Shown: one piece after another, positions 22,245-32,696 of the stretch
Position numbering within the stretch: position 1 is the first letter of the stretch
How the letters are laid out: each line of letters starts with the position of its first letter
DNA from: Darksidea phi
Taxonomy: Eukaryota > Ascomycota > Dothideomycetes > Pleosporales > Lentitheciaceae
Direction: 5' to 3'
Assembly (NCBI GenBank): GCA_030770425.1
Contig: JASJFT010000106.1
Span: 62,001 to 126,000, forward strand
DNA length: 64,000 nucleotides
Notes under the pieces: model-generated
Seen by the model: the letters and a program-made list of their open reading frames with translations, nothing else
The model's database searches: none
Told to the model about the DNA's origin: nothing
Program-made: the position numbers and the translations under genes

Positions 22245-23470
22245 CTAGTCCGCACACTGTTTCGAGTGGCTGGCACTGCGGAGCAGTAAAGACTGTGTGA
22301 CCAGCACTTGGCCGAGTAGATTGTAATTGCACACTAATTGTACTCTCAAGCTAAGATCTGCGAGCCAATTTCCCGTCCTGCTAAACAAAGCATCCCACCG
22401 ACGTCTCAAAATAGGCCAAACGAACAGGCCTACCAAGATAGAGAACAACGAATCGACAATACCCAAGCCTTTTTTGGGGGATGGACCAATCATGTTGGAA
22501 AAGAGCAAAGCAGATTCAAGTGAGTCCTCGCAGATTACGAAATCACCTTTTGCAATAGCAGCGACGATTTGAGAAGCGACTTTCTCCGCTGACGGGTACC
22601 GTTTCTGAAGTTCTTCAAATGATCCAGTTGTTCCCTCGATTTGTTTCGTGAGAGACGGCTTTTTCTCCTGTTCCTGGAGAAAGGTGTCGGTGATGAAGTT
22701 TGATGGGAAGGCACAGTGAACTGTGTAGGTCGATGCCGGACAGGAATACCGCAGAGCTTCCATCCTCAGCGTGTCTGCCAGCGCGCGCACAGCACATTTT
22801 GAGGCTGAAATATAGTTAGTGGCTATAAACAAGAACGGTAGGCTGGATAGAAAATAGATTGGAAGGAGCTTAACGTACGAGTGTAGGCTGTGTAGCCAGG
22901 TAGACCAAAGAATGCTCCCGCGCTATTTATGAAGATAGTCTGTCGAAGTCTAGGAGCTGCTACCTCATGTTCCTTATGCTTATCATCTTCGGTCCAGATT
23001 TTGAACATTGTGGAGGCACTGTACGCCGAAGTAAAATAGTTGTTCTTCATACAGCTGTCCAGATCTGCGGCGTCGATGTCCGCAAGAAATCCACACTCTG
23101 TGGCGATGCCACCAGCCACGCAATACAGTATATCTGCCGTACGAGGCTGGGATTTGAAGGCCACATCAACCTGGATTTCGAGTCTGTGCTAGAGATCAAC
23201 GCGATGGTGTTAGGTGATGGACCTCCGATGCGTTTGCCATATCGACCGGCACCGCGTTGACTTCCTGAGTGGAATGAAGTCTTGAAGCGATTATTTCATC
23301 TCGAGCTTGGTCTAGTGGTCCTTGGCTACGAGCGAATATCGTGATATGTGCGCCTAGCACCGGGAGCGGTATGATCTCCTAAAAAAGCTATGCCTACCTT
23401 TTCTTGCTAGCAATTTGGCTATTTCTTTGCCGAGGCCCCTGGAGCCGCCAACTACAAAAACGGTCTTCAT
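22245..23470 (-). CDS. 3-ketodihydrosphingosine reductase-like short-chain dehydrogenase
   Basis: Four exons (23470-23398, 23353-23223, 23170-22879, 22804-22245) sum to 1056 nt, 351 residues. Introns of 44, 52 and 74 bp have GT-AG ends. The N-terminus has a Rossmann motif GGSRGLG (residues 8-14); YCVAGG replaces the usual NNAG; INSAGAFFGLPGYTAY is followed across the last intron by TPSKCAVRALADTLRME, giving the catalytic YxxxK. The C-terminal part (LTKQIEGTTG, SAEKVASQIVAAIAKGDF) and a final hydrophobic segment (VDSLFSILVGLFVWPI) match my memory of Tsc10/KDSR, the NADPH-dependent reductase of sphingolipid synthesis on the ER membrane. The copy in an accessory region may be a paralogue with a specialised substrate rather than the housekeeping enzyme. 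A decayed relative lies at 29480-29905. Confidence 0.85.
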
Positions 23471-24237
23471 GATCACATTAACTAGGCCAGAGTTCTTCTT
23501 TATTTGGGTCCTTACCTTGTTGCTTAGATCTCCCATGTTTGGAAGTGGAGATAGGTATACAATCTTGGAGCTTTGAGGCGGATGAAAAGCCGGTTTGTAT
23601 ACCTTTGTTCAGGGTTTCCACAATTTGTAGCTGTAGCTGACATGCATGAGTGTGGGTGACACGGTAAAAGGGCGAGAATATGTTGCACGAGGATGATGCA
23701 TTGAATGCGCTTCGCCGCAAATATATATTGCAAGAGTTTGCCTTGAAGGTCAGCGACATCTCTGACCTGCGGGGCTGCGCCGCGTTCATTGGGACAAGAA
23801 TACTAGGATTGCACAAGGTGGCGCAGGAATTAACCGATTAGCCCCTACACCTACGCCCCGACATAAGCCTCGGATTCCGAACTTAGATCCCAAAACAAGG
23901 ATATTCTGTCTCTCGCCCAATTACTGGGAATGCGTAGTATGTCGTACAATGAGACCAGCATAGGGTTTTCGTCTTTTTAATCTATTGTGTAGAAAATCGG
24001 GGCGAAAAGGACTTTGCCGAGAGGCTGAGGCATGCGAGCTCAATCGATAACGGCTCTGCTAGCCAATGACTACAATCGCGACTGCTTCTGCTTGAGTAGG
24101 CAGACGACGCAGGTGAGATTTTATGTATTATAAGGGTCCCCAGAACCCGCAAAAGCTTCTACCCCTACTAGCTCTCTATCCATTTTGCTCCACTGCAACA
24201 TCTTCAATCTGCGATAGCTATTTGCGAACGCAGCGAG
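23471..24237. other. Divergent promoter region between the SDR and SAT4-like genes
   Basis: The SDR gene leaves leftward and the SAT4-like gene rightward. A frame at 23478-23816 (minus) overlaps the SDR leader and has no features of its own. Confidence 0.5.
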
Positions 24238-25574
24238 ATGGGTCTCGACTCCCTAAAAGAATTGCATCTGAACCTCCCGGCACTCGCACCGCCTCCTGGT
24301 GTGGAATCCAATCTTTCCAATCCTCCCAACCGACGAGGCCTTTGTCTAGGAATTCTAATCCCATGCCTAATCATTACTATTACAGTGACTCTCATGCGCT
24401 TCTACGTAAAAACGTTTCTCCTTAGGAAGTGGCTTTTCGAGGACTGTAAATAATCCCTTGAACAATGCGGCGCGCTATCGGATTGCGATGCTGATTTGCT
24501 GCGTACAGATGCGCTCCTCGCTGCATTCGTAAGAGAGGTCTATGGACCTATTGAATATACCAAATGCTAATACATTCGAAGTTATTTCAAGTAGGGCAAT
24601 TCGTGCTAGGATTTCATATCTACGGATATGCCCCTATCCTCCACCAGTGGGACATCTCTGTTAGAAACGTCGAAAAGTACCTTCTCGTAAGAACTCTGTA
24701 CTTTTCCTACATTGTCCATACTCACATCAGTCTGTAGGATTTTCACGTGGGAGCAATCTTCTACGACGTGACAATCCTGGCGCTGAAACTTAGCATCCTG
24801 GTGCAGTTCCTACGAGTCTTCATCCCGACAGGAGATCGCTCTTTCACCTTTTGGATGACACACATTATTCTCTGGGCAAACACATTTTTTTATATTGTTA
24901 TTGCCTTTCTGGAAATATTCGCCTGCAAACCGATGGCCAAGATCTGGGACCCGTTTATCACAGGCGGCAAGTGCTTGAATGTGTCACTGCAGTACTTGAT
25001 CTGCGCCAGCTTTAACTTTGCCTTGGACTTCATCATGCTGGTATGGACACAGAAAGTAATTTGGAGTTTGCGCATGTCTGCTTTGCGAAAGCTGACGCTC
25101 GGGGTTCTCTTCTTTGCCGGGTTGATGTGAGTGGAGTTCTTTCTGATTATGGATCTAGCTAACGGCCGAGATAGCGCGTGCATCTTTGGTGGTTTGAGGG
25201 TATACATGACCGTCAAGGTACTCCAAACTAATGACCACACCTATGTTTCGGGGATTATGGCGCTTTACACCGTTCCCGAAACGACATCTGGTTTCCTGGT
25301 TCTGTGCCTACCAGTTCTTCCCGGGTTTTTCAATGCCATCATGCCTAAGATCTTTCCTCAATACCTGGATTTTGTTAAGAATTTGAAAGCTAAAGCTATC
25401 CCCCACACAGCGACACCACCGCACGCGAACATGGCTAAAGACAACCCAAGTAATTCAAAAGGACGACGAAGAAGCCTATGGCACATACCTACGGATCTCG
25501 AGGCCTCACAGGAGCATGACAAGGCTGACGAGGATACTAAGGACCCCTCTCTCGATGTTGAGCCGAGGGCTTGA
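24238..25574 (+). CDS. SAT4/rhodopsin-like fungal integral membrane protein
   Basis: Five exons (24238-24445, 24509-24528, 24582-24686, 24738-25126, 25175-25574) sum to 1122 nt, 373 residues; exon 2 is only 20 nt. All introns are 48-63 bp with GT-AG ends. The protein has about seven hydrophobic segments, among them LCLGILIPCLIITITVTLMR, ILALKLSILVQFLRVF and WANTFFYIVIAFLEIFACKP, and the family landmarks LHQWD, VGAIFYDVTI, CKPMAKIWDP, GGKC and PETTSG. This is the fungal PTH11-related/SAT4 ('rhodopsin domain') family. Members sit in the plasma membrane or inside secondary-metabolite loci; the function is usually unknown. The C-terminal tail after residue 310 is hydrophilic and charged. Confidence 0.85.
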
Positions 25575-27098
25575 ATTTGAGGTAAGTGTAGTAGGTTTAT
25601 CTCATGGTCAATGCACGAATTGGCCATCTTCTCCCACCAGAGGGGCGATCAGAGGGTATCCATAAGGTTCGGTGTGGGTTAACGTTTTGTCGGGAATGAG
25701 TTGGCAGGACGGCCCCTGAAATTCAACCAACTGTCTAATATTACCTGAGTAACTCTATGTCCGGTGACTATTGGCTCCCTTTTCGGAAGTTTTTGTCGCC
25801 GCTTTTGGAGTCACTTACAAAAGCGCATCGCCTTATACTGGCTTATTTTATACTACCTGAGTTCTAAATTCACAACAACTCAACGAGTCCAAAAATGGTC
25901 CTACATTCATCCTGTTAATATATAATTAAAGCTTCTTCTGCTATCCTGCCTTACTAAAATATCATCTTATATACAAAAGGATTGCATAAAGAGGGATTGT
26001 GTTGTCGCCTACCAAATGTTCAGTAAGACAAAAGACGCATTACTTCGCAAAGACTCGGGCGCGAGCAAGCGGCGAGAATGGGCTTCGCGGGGTTCGAATT
26101 CAAATCGAACAGCTTAGATGAAGAGAGAGGATCGATAACTCGTTCAACCGTTGAGGATACCAGTTCTGGTTGTCAAGGTTAGCGAGCTGACAGAAAGATA
26201 GGATGCTGAGCTACGCTGAAGAACCGCTTCTAAGAGCGGGACGTGACAGAAGTGCTGGGAGCTGATTCCGTTGTGTTCTCCCATAAGGCTTCTAGTGTGA
26301 TGAAGGTCTTGAAACAAGCTTGGCTCAAGGCGGGGTGCGGGCTGATTGCGCACACAGTGACACGTCAAGGCTAAGATACAGCGGCTGGGCTTCAGTGGGA
26401 AGCAGGCTTGCCACTATTTGGACTGAATATATTTCTCGGCTCTAGAAAGATAGTCTAAGTTTCGATAAGGCTGGCAGGGAAGGTGGCCGACCCAACAAAT
26501 TATCGCCTCCAGCGCAACCCTGTGGTCTGAGCGGATCGGCCGGCCCTGATCGGCACGGAGCAGTCCGCGGGACAAAGCCTGGCTTAGAACCTGACACAAA
26601 TCACCCTGAACTGGTGCCAATGCAACCTTTTCAAGGGTTGTCATTGGCACGAATAGAACATGGGAGACACGGCGACGAAATGGCGAAGGATCGTCTCGCA
26701 GATAGTTGAATGCTGAGATTAGTTGCACTGGTTCCGATCGGGGAACGCTGACCTTAACGGGGCTTCGGGTGGTAGCGCTGGTTCGCGAGCTGTATCTTGA
26801 GGAAAATAAAATGGTCCGAACGTGACTCATGCATGTACGTGCACATCATAATCGAGCGAGCGTGACTTCGATATTCAATTGGAGGAACATACGCTTGGGC
26901 TGAACTCACGTAAAAGAGAAGTGTAGAGCGGAAGTGAGTGGAATCTCCAAGCGCACCCAAAGTCAACCCCTCCGTGCCCCATTCCTCGATGTTATTGTTT
27001 CAGTGAACCATGGAAATTGTTCGCCATCAAGCATCTGCTGTCGTGTGCCTCACATAGCTTCCACCTCTTGAAGAAGAATTGCAACTACTATCCTACTC
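25575..27098. other. Intergenic, no firmly supported gene
   Basis: 25,850-26,000 is AT-rich. A minus-strand frame at 26414-26830 (ending YLSRAEKYIQSK) and another at 26754-26966 look slightly protein-like but match nothing I know and lack a coherent start. The rest shows nothing. Confidence 0.4.
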
Positions 27099-27278
27099 TT
27101 AAAGCCCAGAGAGATCCACAACTTCAAGATCGTCTTCATTGCTAATCGAGTCCGCAGCCCTGCTTTTCAGACCACCGAGGTATACGTCGCTAACGTCTTG
27201 TTTGTTCTCGACCGGCAAAGCGTAGCCATTCAACGCGAACGCGGCGAAGAACAGGCTGAGGGCGAATGTGTAACGCAT
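27099..27278 (-). CDS. 59-aa small secreted peptide, divergent from the UstYa-like gene
   Basis: A single-exon frame of 59 residues. The first 20 residues (MRYTFALSLFFAAFALNGYA) are a textbook signal peptide with an A-L cleavage site. The mature part of about 39 residues is acidic and has no cysteine; it contains DVYLGGLKSRAAD and ends SNEDDLEVVDLSGL. It starts about 820 bp from the UstYa-like gene on the opposite strand, so the two share an upstream region. Single-core precursors of UstYa-modified peptides could look like this (a Tyr-containing YLGGL followed by a basic KSR), but no repeated core or KR pair is present, so a precursor role is inference. It could also be an unrelated small secreted protein. 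Only its short length makes it easy to miss. Confidence 0.6.
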   Translation of the reverse strand: MRYTFALSLFFAAFALNGYALPVENKQDVSDVYLGGLKSRAADSISNEDDLEVVDLSGL

Positions 27279-27512
27279 GTTGACAGCGAGGCTTTGATCT
27301 AGAGAGAGGTGTCAGTTGGCGACGAGATATAGCGATCTAGTGAATTTGGTGCTTTACTGGCAAGGTATCTAGCTTGAAGACGCGATTGAAGCGTTGCGGG
27401 CGAGTTTGCAGAGTCGCGTATTCCTGGGAAGGTTGAACTCCGTCTTGTAGAAACTTTCTACTCGCAATGGGATGCAGTCGGATCTTCTTAAAGAATTTGG
27501 CCCGAGTCGCCA

Positions 27513-27596
27513 GTACGTCGCGCAATGCCTCTTTTCAGCAGTACGCCGCGTATAGCCTATCTTCGACATTACGCCGCGCAATACCTTCTTTCGACA
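27513..27596. repeat. Three tandem copies of a 28-bp unit
   Basis: Units at 27513-27540, 27541-27568 and 27569-27596 share the pattern (G/T)TACG(T/C)CGCG then a T/C-rich end (TCAGCA or TCGACA). They lie between the 59-aa peptide gene and the UstYa-like gene. Confidence 0.8.
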
Positions 27597-27654
27597 GCGA
27601 TTGGTCTTCTTGGAAAGAGTAAAATTCTTCCTACTGGGTAATAGTCTAAGGTTG

Positions 27655-28046
27655 GTGGTATGCATATCAAAGCTGACCGTTTTTCGGAGTTCGAAGGGCG
27701 TCTCGTGCGATAAAACGTCAGATCACCTTCTACTTCCGTTTACCCCGCTTTTCCCCGCTCGCATTATCTCTTGATCTAACCTCTTAATTCTAACTAGATG
27801 TTTATCTCAGCACAAGGTTATTAATAGTATAGAGAGTTCATGTTACAAAGGTGATATGGATATTAAAGCTGGCCGCTTTTTGAGTCCAAGGTGCGTCTCG
27901 TGTGATAAAACGTCGGGTCACCTTCTATTTGCGTTCACTTCGCTTTTCCTTGCTCGCATTATCTCTGGATCTAACCCCTTGTTTTGCAACCATGTTTGTC
28001 TCATCTCAAGATTGTTGATAGTACACAGCCTGAACGTCAGATCACC
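27655..28046. repeat. Tandem duplication (unit about 196 bp) in front of the UstYa-like gene
   Basis: The segment 27655-27850 recurs at 27851-28046 with about 75-80% identity by eye. Both copies contain AAAGCTG, GTCTCGTG, GATAAAACGTC, TCACCTTCTA, CTCGCATTATCTCT and GATCTAAC in the same order. A further partial motif (AACGTCAGATCACCTTTTTA) follows at about 28033. The duplicated block ends 55 bp before the ATG at 28102, so it is promoter and leader sequence. Confidence 0.8.
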
Positions 28047-28101
28047 TTTTTACTCTGCTGCAACAGTGAGAGCATCTTTTCCCCAACTCTCAACCATCAA
28101 A

Positions 28102-28989
28102 ATGGATGTGTCAGATAAAAGTCCTGAGAAGTCGACCCCAGATGGAGATTTTCTTGACGCCGAGTCATATTACGCAGAACCTGACGATTCCGAGGGCCTC
28201 CTCAGTAAAACGCGAAAGTCGTGGAAGTCAAACCCGTCTAAGCCTTACATAGCGGTGGCATTCTGTCTTGTAATCATAGCCATCCAGACAGTACTCCTCG
28301 CTCAGGCATACGAACAATTGCGCCAGTACACCACTTCGCCCAGTACGTCTCCCGCTAACGTATACCATATGGAGAGTTGACAATATCTGAAGATGGATTG
28401 AGCTTGAGGCGCACAGAGAGGCGCACCGTATATGAGCCTTCGAAGTACACATCCCACAACGAAACCGAAGCAGACGATGCGTGGGGATCGATTTTGGCTG
28501 GCCACGGTGTTGTTGCTATAAGTCCCGACTACGTAACCCAACATCATATGCCAGATTCAGTGGAGCTTCCAGATAAGACCGGCAATAGGATGTATGTCAT
28601 TGAAGCCTACCATGCGATACACTGTACTGTTCGTTCCCCCATACTCAAAAATATCCGGCATCTCTAACATGGTCAAGGCGACTCTCCGCACACACTATAT
28701 GGCACTGGACCGCGGTATACCTGGGAATTGGTCGCGCCCACATGATACGCACTGCTTCGATGCGCTTCGTCAATATATAATGTGCAACATCGATGACACC
28801 CTACTGTACACCACCGGTCACAGAGAATCTGGTACGGGCCAGTCGAAGCAGTGCCACGATTGGGACGCGCTGAGAGATTGGGCGGAGGAGCGTTCGGCGA
28901 GTTATTTCGACGTCGAGCCTGGCCTCGGGATCTCACACCTGCGCAATTATCACGCTGGGGACGGGTTGCCTGTTGGAGCCTTGAGCTAG
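28102..28989 (+). CDS. UstYa-like (DUF3328) oxidase
   Basis: Three exons (28102-28342, 28393-28628, 28678-28989) sum to 789 nt, 262 residues. Intron 2 uses a GTTCGT donor with a CTAAC branch. A single membrane helix lies near residues 51-70 (VAFCLVIIAIQTVLLAQAY) after a cytosolic acidic head. Both hallmark HxxHC motifs are present: YHAIHC (about residues 153-158) and HDTHC (about 180-184), the latter running into FDALRQYIMC. The C-terminal QCHDWDALRDWA is also typical of the family. UstYa proteins are copper-type oxidases that cyclise or oxidise ribosomal peptides (ustiloxin, phomopsin, epichloecyclin types) or act in other mycotoxin pathways. The nearest peptide candidates are the divergent 59-aa peptide (27099-27278) and the repeat precursor at 16040. 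No MFS transporter or peptidase gene is adjacent. Confidence 0.88.
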
Positions 28990-29479
28990 GTCACGGTCCA
29001 TAGCGCTTGACGTAATTCCAGATATGATGTAGAAGGACCGATGAACGGGTCTTAATGACGTAACATAACAAGAATATAGCGATAGTTTCAACAACCTTCT
29101 TACGTTTCAAGGTATTCGGAATAAAATATCTTTTTATATTACCTTTTTCTGAACGATCATCACTACGGTTCCTTACAGCCTGATATTAGTGTGGGAGGCG
29201 CGCGAGTCCGGCTCTTCCAGCGATAAGGGTGCGGTCTAGTTGCGCTATGGAACCGCGACTCTCTCGTCCTGCGGATTGGGATACGGGGCCCATTTGACAT
29301 CCGTGTCGGACCATTTTTGCTTCTTTACTACCCATCCAAGATAGTGTGACTAAAATCTATCTGTCTCGAAGGATCGTAGAATCATTTCGTGGACAGTTCC
29401 GTTTCACTAGTGCCGGCGCCTGGATACATCGTGTACAATGGCCAGTAGCCCTTGCGATAACGGCTACTAGTGTTTCTAT
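28990..29479. other. Spacer between the UstYa-like gene and the SDR relic
   Basis: AT-rich around 29080-29150; no supportable gene. Confidence 0.45.
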
Positions 29480-29905
29480 AGCGTTAGTCGCGAAATTCAC
29501 CCAGCGCGGACTGGCCGACACGCTGGGATTAGAAATAACGTGCTATCCTGAGCCGGTATCGGAGTATGAGTGCAATGCGTCTTCGCGCACAATTTCATTA
29601 CACCAGCGTTTCTCGAAGAGCAGAAGCACCGAATTAGGGCTCACTAAGCGCCTTGAAGGCAACATTGGAGATCTAAGTGACCTAGAGTAGACTGGAAAGT
29701 CCCCGTACGCCGAGGCCATCGCACCTGAAATTGTTGCGGCGGTTGCCGAAGGGGACTTTGCTGTCATGGACGGACGCCTTGAGCCGCAGCTGCATCTGGG
29801 ATACGCTGCTGGTGATGGTAATGACCTTCATCTTCCCGTTTTTCAGAGCGGATTGGGTGAAGCAGTGTAAGGGTGATGCGCTTCGTCAGGATCAAGCAGC
29901 GGAGA
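29480..29905 (+). pseudogene. Decayed 3-ketosphinganine reductase-like fragment
   Basis: The plus strand encodes RGLADTLGLEI, then ELGLTKRLEGNIGDLSDLE, a stop (TAG at 29688-29690), and in the same frame YAEAIAPEIVAAVAEGDFAV then DGRLEPQL. These correspond in order to RALADTLRME, LTKQIEGTTG and SAEKVASQIVAAIAKGDF of the intact SDR at 22245-23470. A hydrophobic tail (LLVMVMTFIFPFFRADWVK) then appears in another frame. The N-terminal nucleotide-binding half is absent. It is a truncated, shifted relic, not a close recent copy of the intact gene because many residues differ. Confidence 0.75.
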
Positions 29906-30416
29906 CATATAACAAGCAAATACCTAACGCCAGCCTAACACACGATATCTCTGAAGCCAAAGGATGTGCAGTACGTAGCAGGGTCTAACTTCACGCTTCC
30001 CTGTTGGCGATCGGTGAAAGCTGTTCCTCAAACTGTCTGAACGGGCAGAGCTTTCATTTTGACTAGCCCGCTCCGCTCGTATGTCCGTCAGCCATGCAAC
30101 ATGCACTACCCTCTACCAATAATTTAGTATATACAATTTATTGCATTTGATGACTCAAAACAAATCGTAGGCCTTGCACGTATTCATCACTGGCGTAAGC
30201 ATCGAAGCAGAGCGACCCGGTTGGTCATGTGGAATGCATTGTCGCACGATAGTAGAGAAGCTCGTGAACATGCCCTACAACATATCTGATGTTTCTAATC
30301 AAGGGCGTCTTGAATTTGTGGAACGGAAATCTAGAAGCCTCTTGTCAAGGTCGACGGAAAATTGCAAATGAGATGAATAAGCGCACTAATGGCGTCATCT
30401 AACATTCCTCTAACGT
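29906..30416. other. Intergenic, no supported gene
   Basis: Nothing recognisable; ends at the left target-site duplication of the following MITE. Confidence 0.45.
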
Positions 30417-30830
30417 GTTCCATCACTCAGTGACTCACACCAGTTAGTGACTCACCCCAAGAACCACCAAAAATCGGAAAAATGGCCCCTGCAATATCAA
30501 CAACGGCTTAATAATAAATTCTAAAACTATATATTTAAGCTTTAATACCTATTTAAAGCCTCTAATTTAAGTCTTAGAGTAGTTGGCCTAGCTATTAGTA
30601 AGATATCGTGTTTTGGCCCCTAATTTCAAGCCAAATTGCTCTATCTCAAGAACTACTTAATAAAATACTTCTAGAGTCTAAGAGTAGTTATAAAGTAGAT
30701 ATAAAAACCTAAATATATAGTTTTAGAATTTATTATTAAGCCGTTGTTGAAATTGCAGGGGCCATTTTTCCGATTTTTGGTGGTTTTTGGGGTGAGTCAC
30801 TAACTGGTGTGAGTCACTGAGTGATGGAAC
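30417..30830. mobile_element. MITE family B with long terminal inverted repeats and 5-bp target duplication
   Basis: 414 bp, starting GTTCCATCACTCAGTGACTC and ending with its reverse complement. The inverted repeats extend about 118 bp with very few mismatches, leaving an AT-rich centre. AACGT is present directly on both sides (30412-30416 and 30831-30835). No coding capacity. The element ends 113 bp upstream of the PLP-enzyme start codon. Confidence 0.9.
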
Positions 30831-30943
30831 AACGTTAATACTATCAACGGCCAGCGAATATAAGATATACGCGTCATGTTTGCCATGCATCTCCAAAAAT
30901 CTTTGAAAGCCCTGCAGTAACACCGGTAGTAAGCATAGTTGCA

Positions 30944-32153
30944 ATGGCTAACTCCAAGGTATGGCTTCCCAAGCCGTTTGCCGACATCTCGCGGGTTCCT
31001 CTGATGTATCCGCATCCAACGCCAATCGAACCGTTGCGCAACCTCACTCGCCATCTAGTGACATCCAAAGATGAGGGTGGAAAAGGTGGACCTACATTCT
31101 GGATCAAACATGAGGATACGAACAGCCCGCTCGCATATGGCGGTAACAAGGTGCGGAAATTGGAGTACGTGATTGCGGACGCACTAGACAAGGGCGCGAC
31201 ACACCTTGTCACTGTTGGCGGTTTGCAGAGCAACAGCCAAAGGCAGGTAGCTGCGGTTGGGAACCGTAACGGTCTAAAAGTGAGTGAGCACAACGGATTG
31301 CCGACCTCCATGATCCTAGCTGACGAGGATGCAGACCATACTCACACCTGATCCCACTATTGGGAACCCTTCATCCAGCGACCGCCATGCCTACGAGAAT
31401 GCAGGAAATGTGCAGATCAACTCAATTCTTGGGGCTTCATGGCTGCCATCAACACCTGCTGATAGCGAACATGCCAAATCTAACAATGAGCTTGCATACG
31501 AGGTAGCAGCTCATCGTGAGATGGCACGTCTTGAGGCAGCTGGAAGTAAACCTTATTTCATCCCATCAGGCGCTTCGCTACACCCCCTGGGCGGACTGGG
31601 GTTTGCGCGTTGGGCGTTCGAACTTGAGCAGCAAGAGTTAGAAATGGGTGTGAGATGGGATGTGGTGATTGTGAGTTGTGCGAGTGGAAGCACACTGGGC
31701 GGGATGGTGGCGGGATTCAAACTCATTGAGAAGGGAAAAGCGCTAGCTGGAGGGGATATCAACGCCAACGGCGGGCGCAAAAAGCCGAGGAGGCTCATCG
31801 GCATCCAAGCAACCACAGTTGACCTGAACGAAATAGAAGGCTTGGTCCTCAAGTCTGCGAAAAACGCGATGAAGTTGATAGGATTGGAAGATGAAGACAT
31901 CACAAGTGACGCCTTCGAGATCATCGGAAGGTTCAACGGAGGTGCTTACGGGAAGCTAGATGAGAAAACGTGGGAAGGGATCAAGCTCATGGCGGAGACG
32001 GAGGGAATCCTGACTGACCCAGTTTACACGGGTAAAGCTATCACCGGGCTTATTACGCTGGCAAAGGAAGGCGCTTTAGATGAGTCGGAGAACGTACTAT
32101 TCGTACACACAGGAGGAACAGTAGCTTTAGGGGCTTATCCTTCCATGCGGTGA
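30944..32153 (+). CDS. PLP-dependent ACC deaminase / D-cysteine desulfhydrase-like enzyme
   Basis: Two exons, 30944-31279 and 31335-32153, joined across a 55-bp intron (GTGAGT donor, CTGAC branch, CAG acceptor), give 384 residues. The PLP lysine is in YGGNKVRKLEY (residues about 66-76). Other family landmarks are THLVTVGGLQSNSQRQVAAV, the phosphate-binding SCASGSTLGGMVAGF, DPVYTGKAITGL and FVHTGG near the C-terminus. The fold-type II family covers 1-aminocyclopropane-1-carboxylate deaminase (ACC to 2-oxobutyrate and ammonia) and D-cysteine desulfhydrase (D-Cys to pyruvate, H2S, ammonia). I cannot assign the substrate from sequence alone. Length is about normal (340-385). The gene is bracketed by MITE B upstream and MITE C 46 bp downstream. 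Confidence 0.88.
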
Positions 32154-32199
32154 TTCGAGGAGTCGCAATCGTTGCTAATCAAATCAAGACAGAAAATCG

Positions 32200-32686
32200 G
32201 GGAGTTGTTAACGAATCCCCCAATAACTCGTTATTTGACCCCCCAATAAGCCTATGGGACCGGTGTCGCATCAACGTAATATAGAAATCTGTATCGTCGG
32301 AGAGTATTATTACGGTATCCAACAGCGCGAGAAGTGAGCTTAGCCATCCTCGTAATCCCAAGTGACATACGAGGGCGCTGGTGGCCAATCTATGCCCTAA
32401 TTAGGCTAGTAGATTTCCCCTTTAGGATAATTGTATAGGCCCTACGACGGCTGTAAACTGCAGATATGGATGACTCAGTACTAATAAAATGAGCCGCTGG
32501 TATTAGTACAGCTCTGGTACCAAAAAACGCGCTGTTCCTAGAGCCAAGGTGTTTCTAGAGCCAAGGAGACTACTACGGGTTAATGCACCGCCAGAGCTTT
32601 ACCGAGAGAGCCATCCCCGAATAGGCTTAGGAAGTCTTATTAGGGGGTCAAATAACTAGTTATTGGGGGGTTCCGTTAACAACTGC
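32200..32686. mobile_element. MITE family C, about 48-bp inverted repeats, about 10-bp target duplication
   Basis: The ends are imperfect inverted repeats of about 48 bp containing AGTTGTTAACG, CCCCCAATAACT and GTTATTTGACCCCC. CAGAAAATCG occurs directly outside both ends (32190-32199 and 32687-32696). A 9-11-bp duplication is typical of Mutator-like elements. No coding capacity. Confidence 0.85.
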
Positions 32687-32696
32687 CAGAAAATCG

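Noticed and set aside
26414..26966. Minus-strand frames of 138 and 70 residues as a possible gene
   Set aside because: No recognisable domain or plausible start, and the two frames cannot be joined by a convincing intron.
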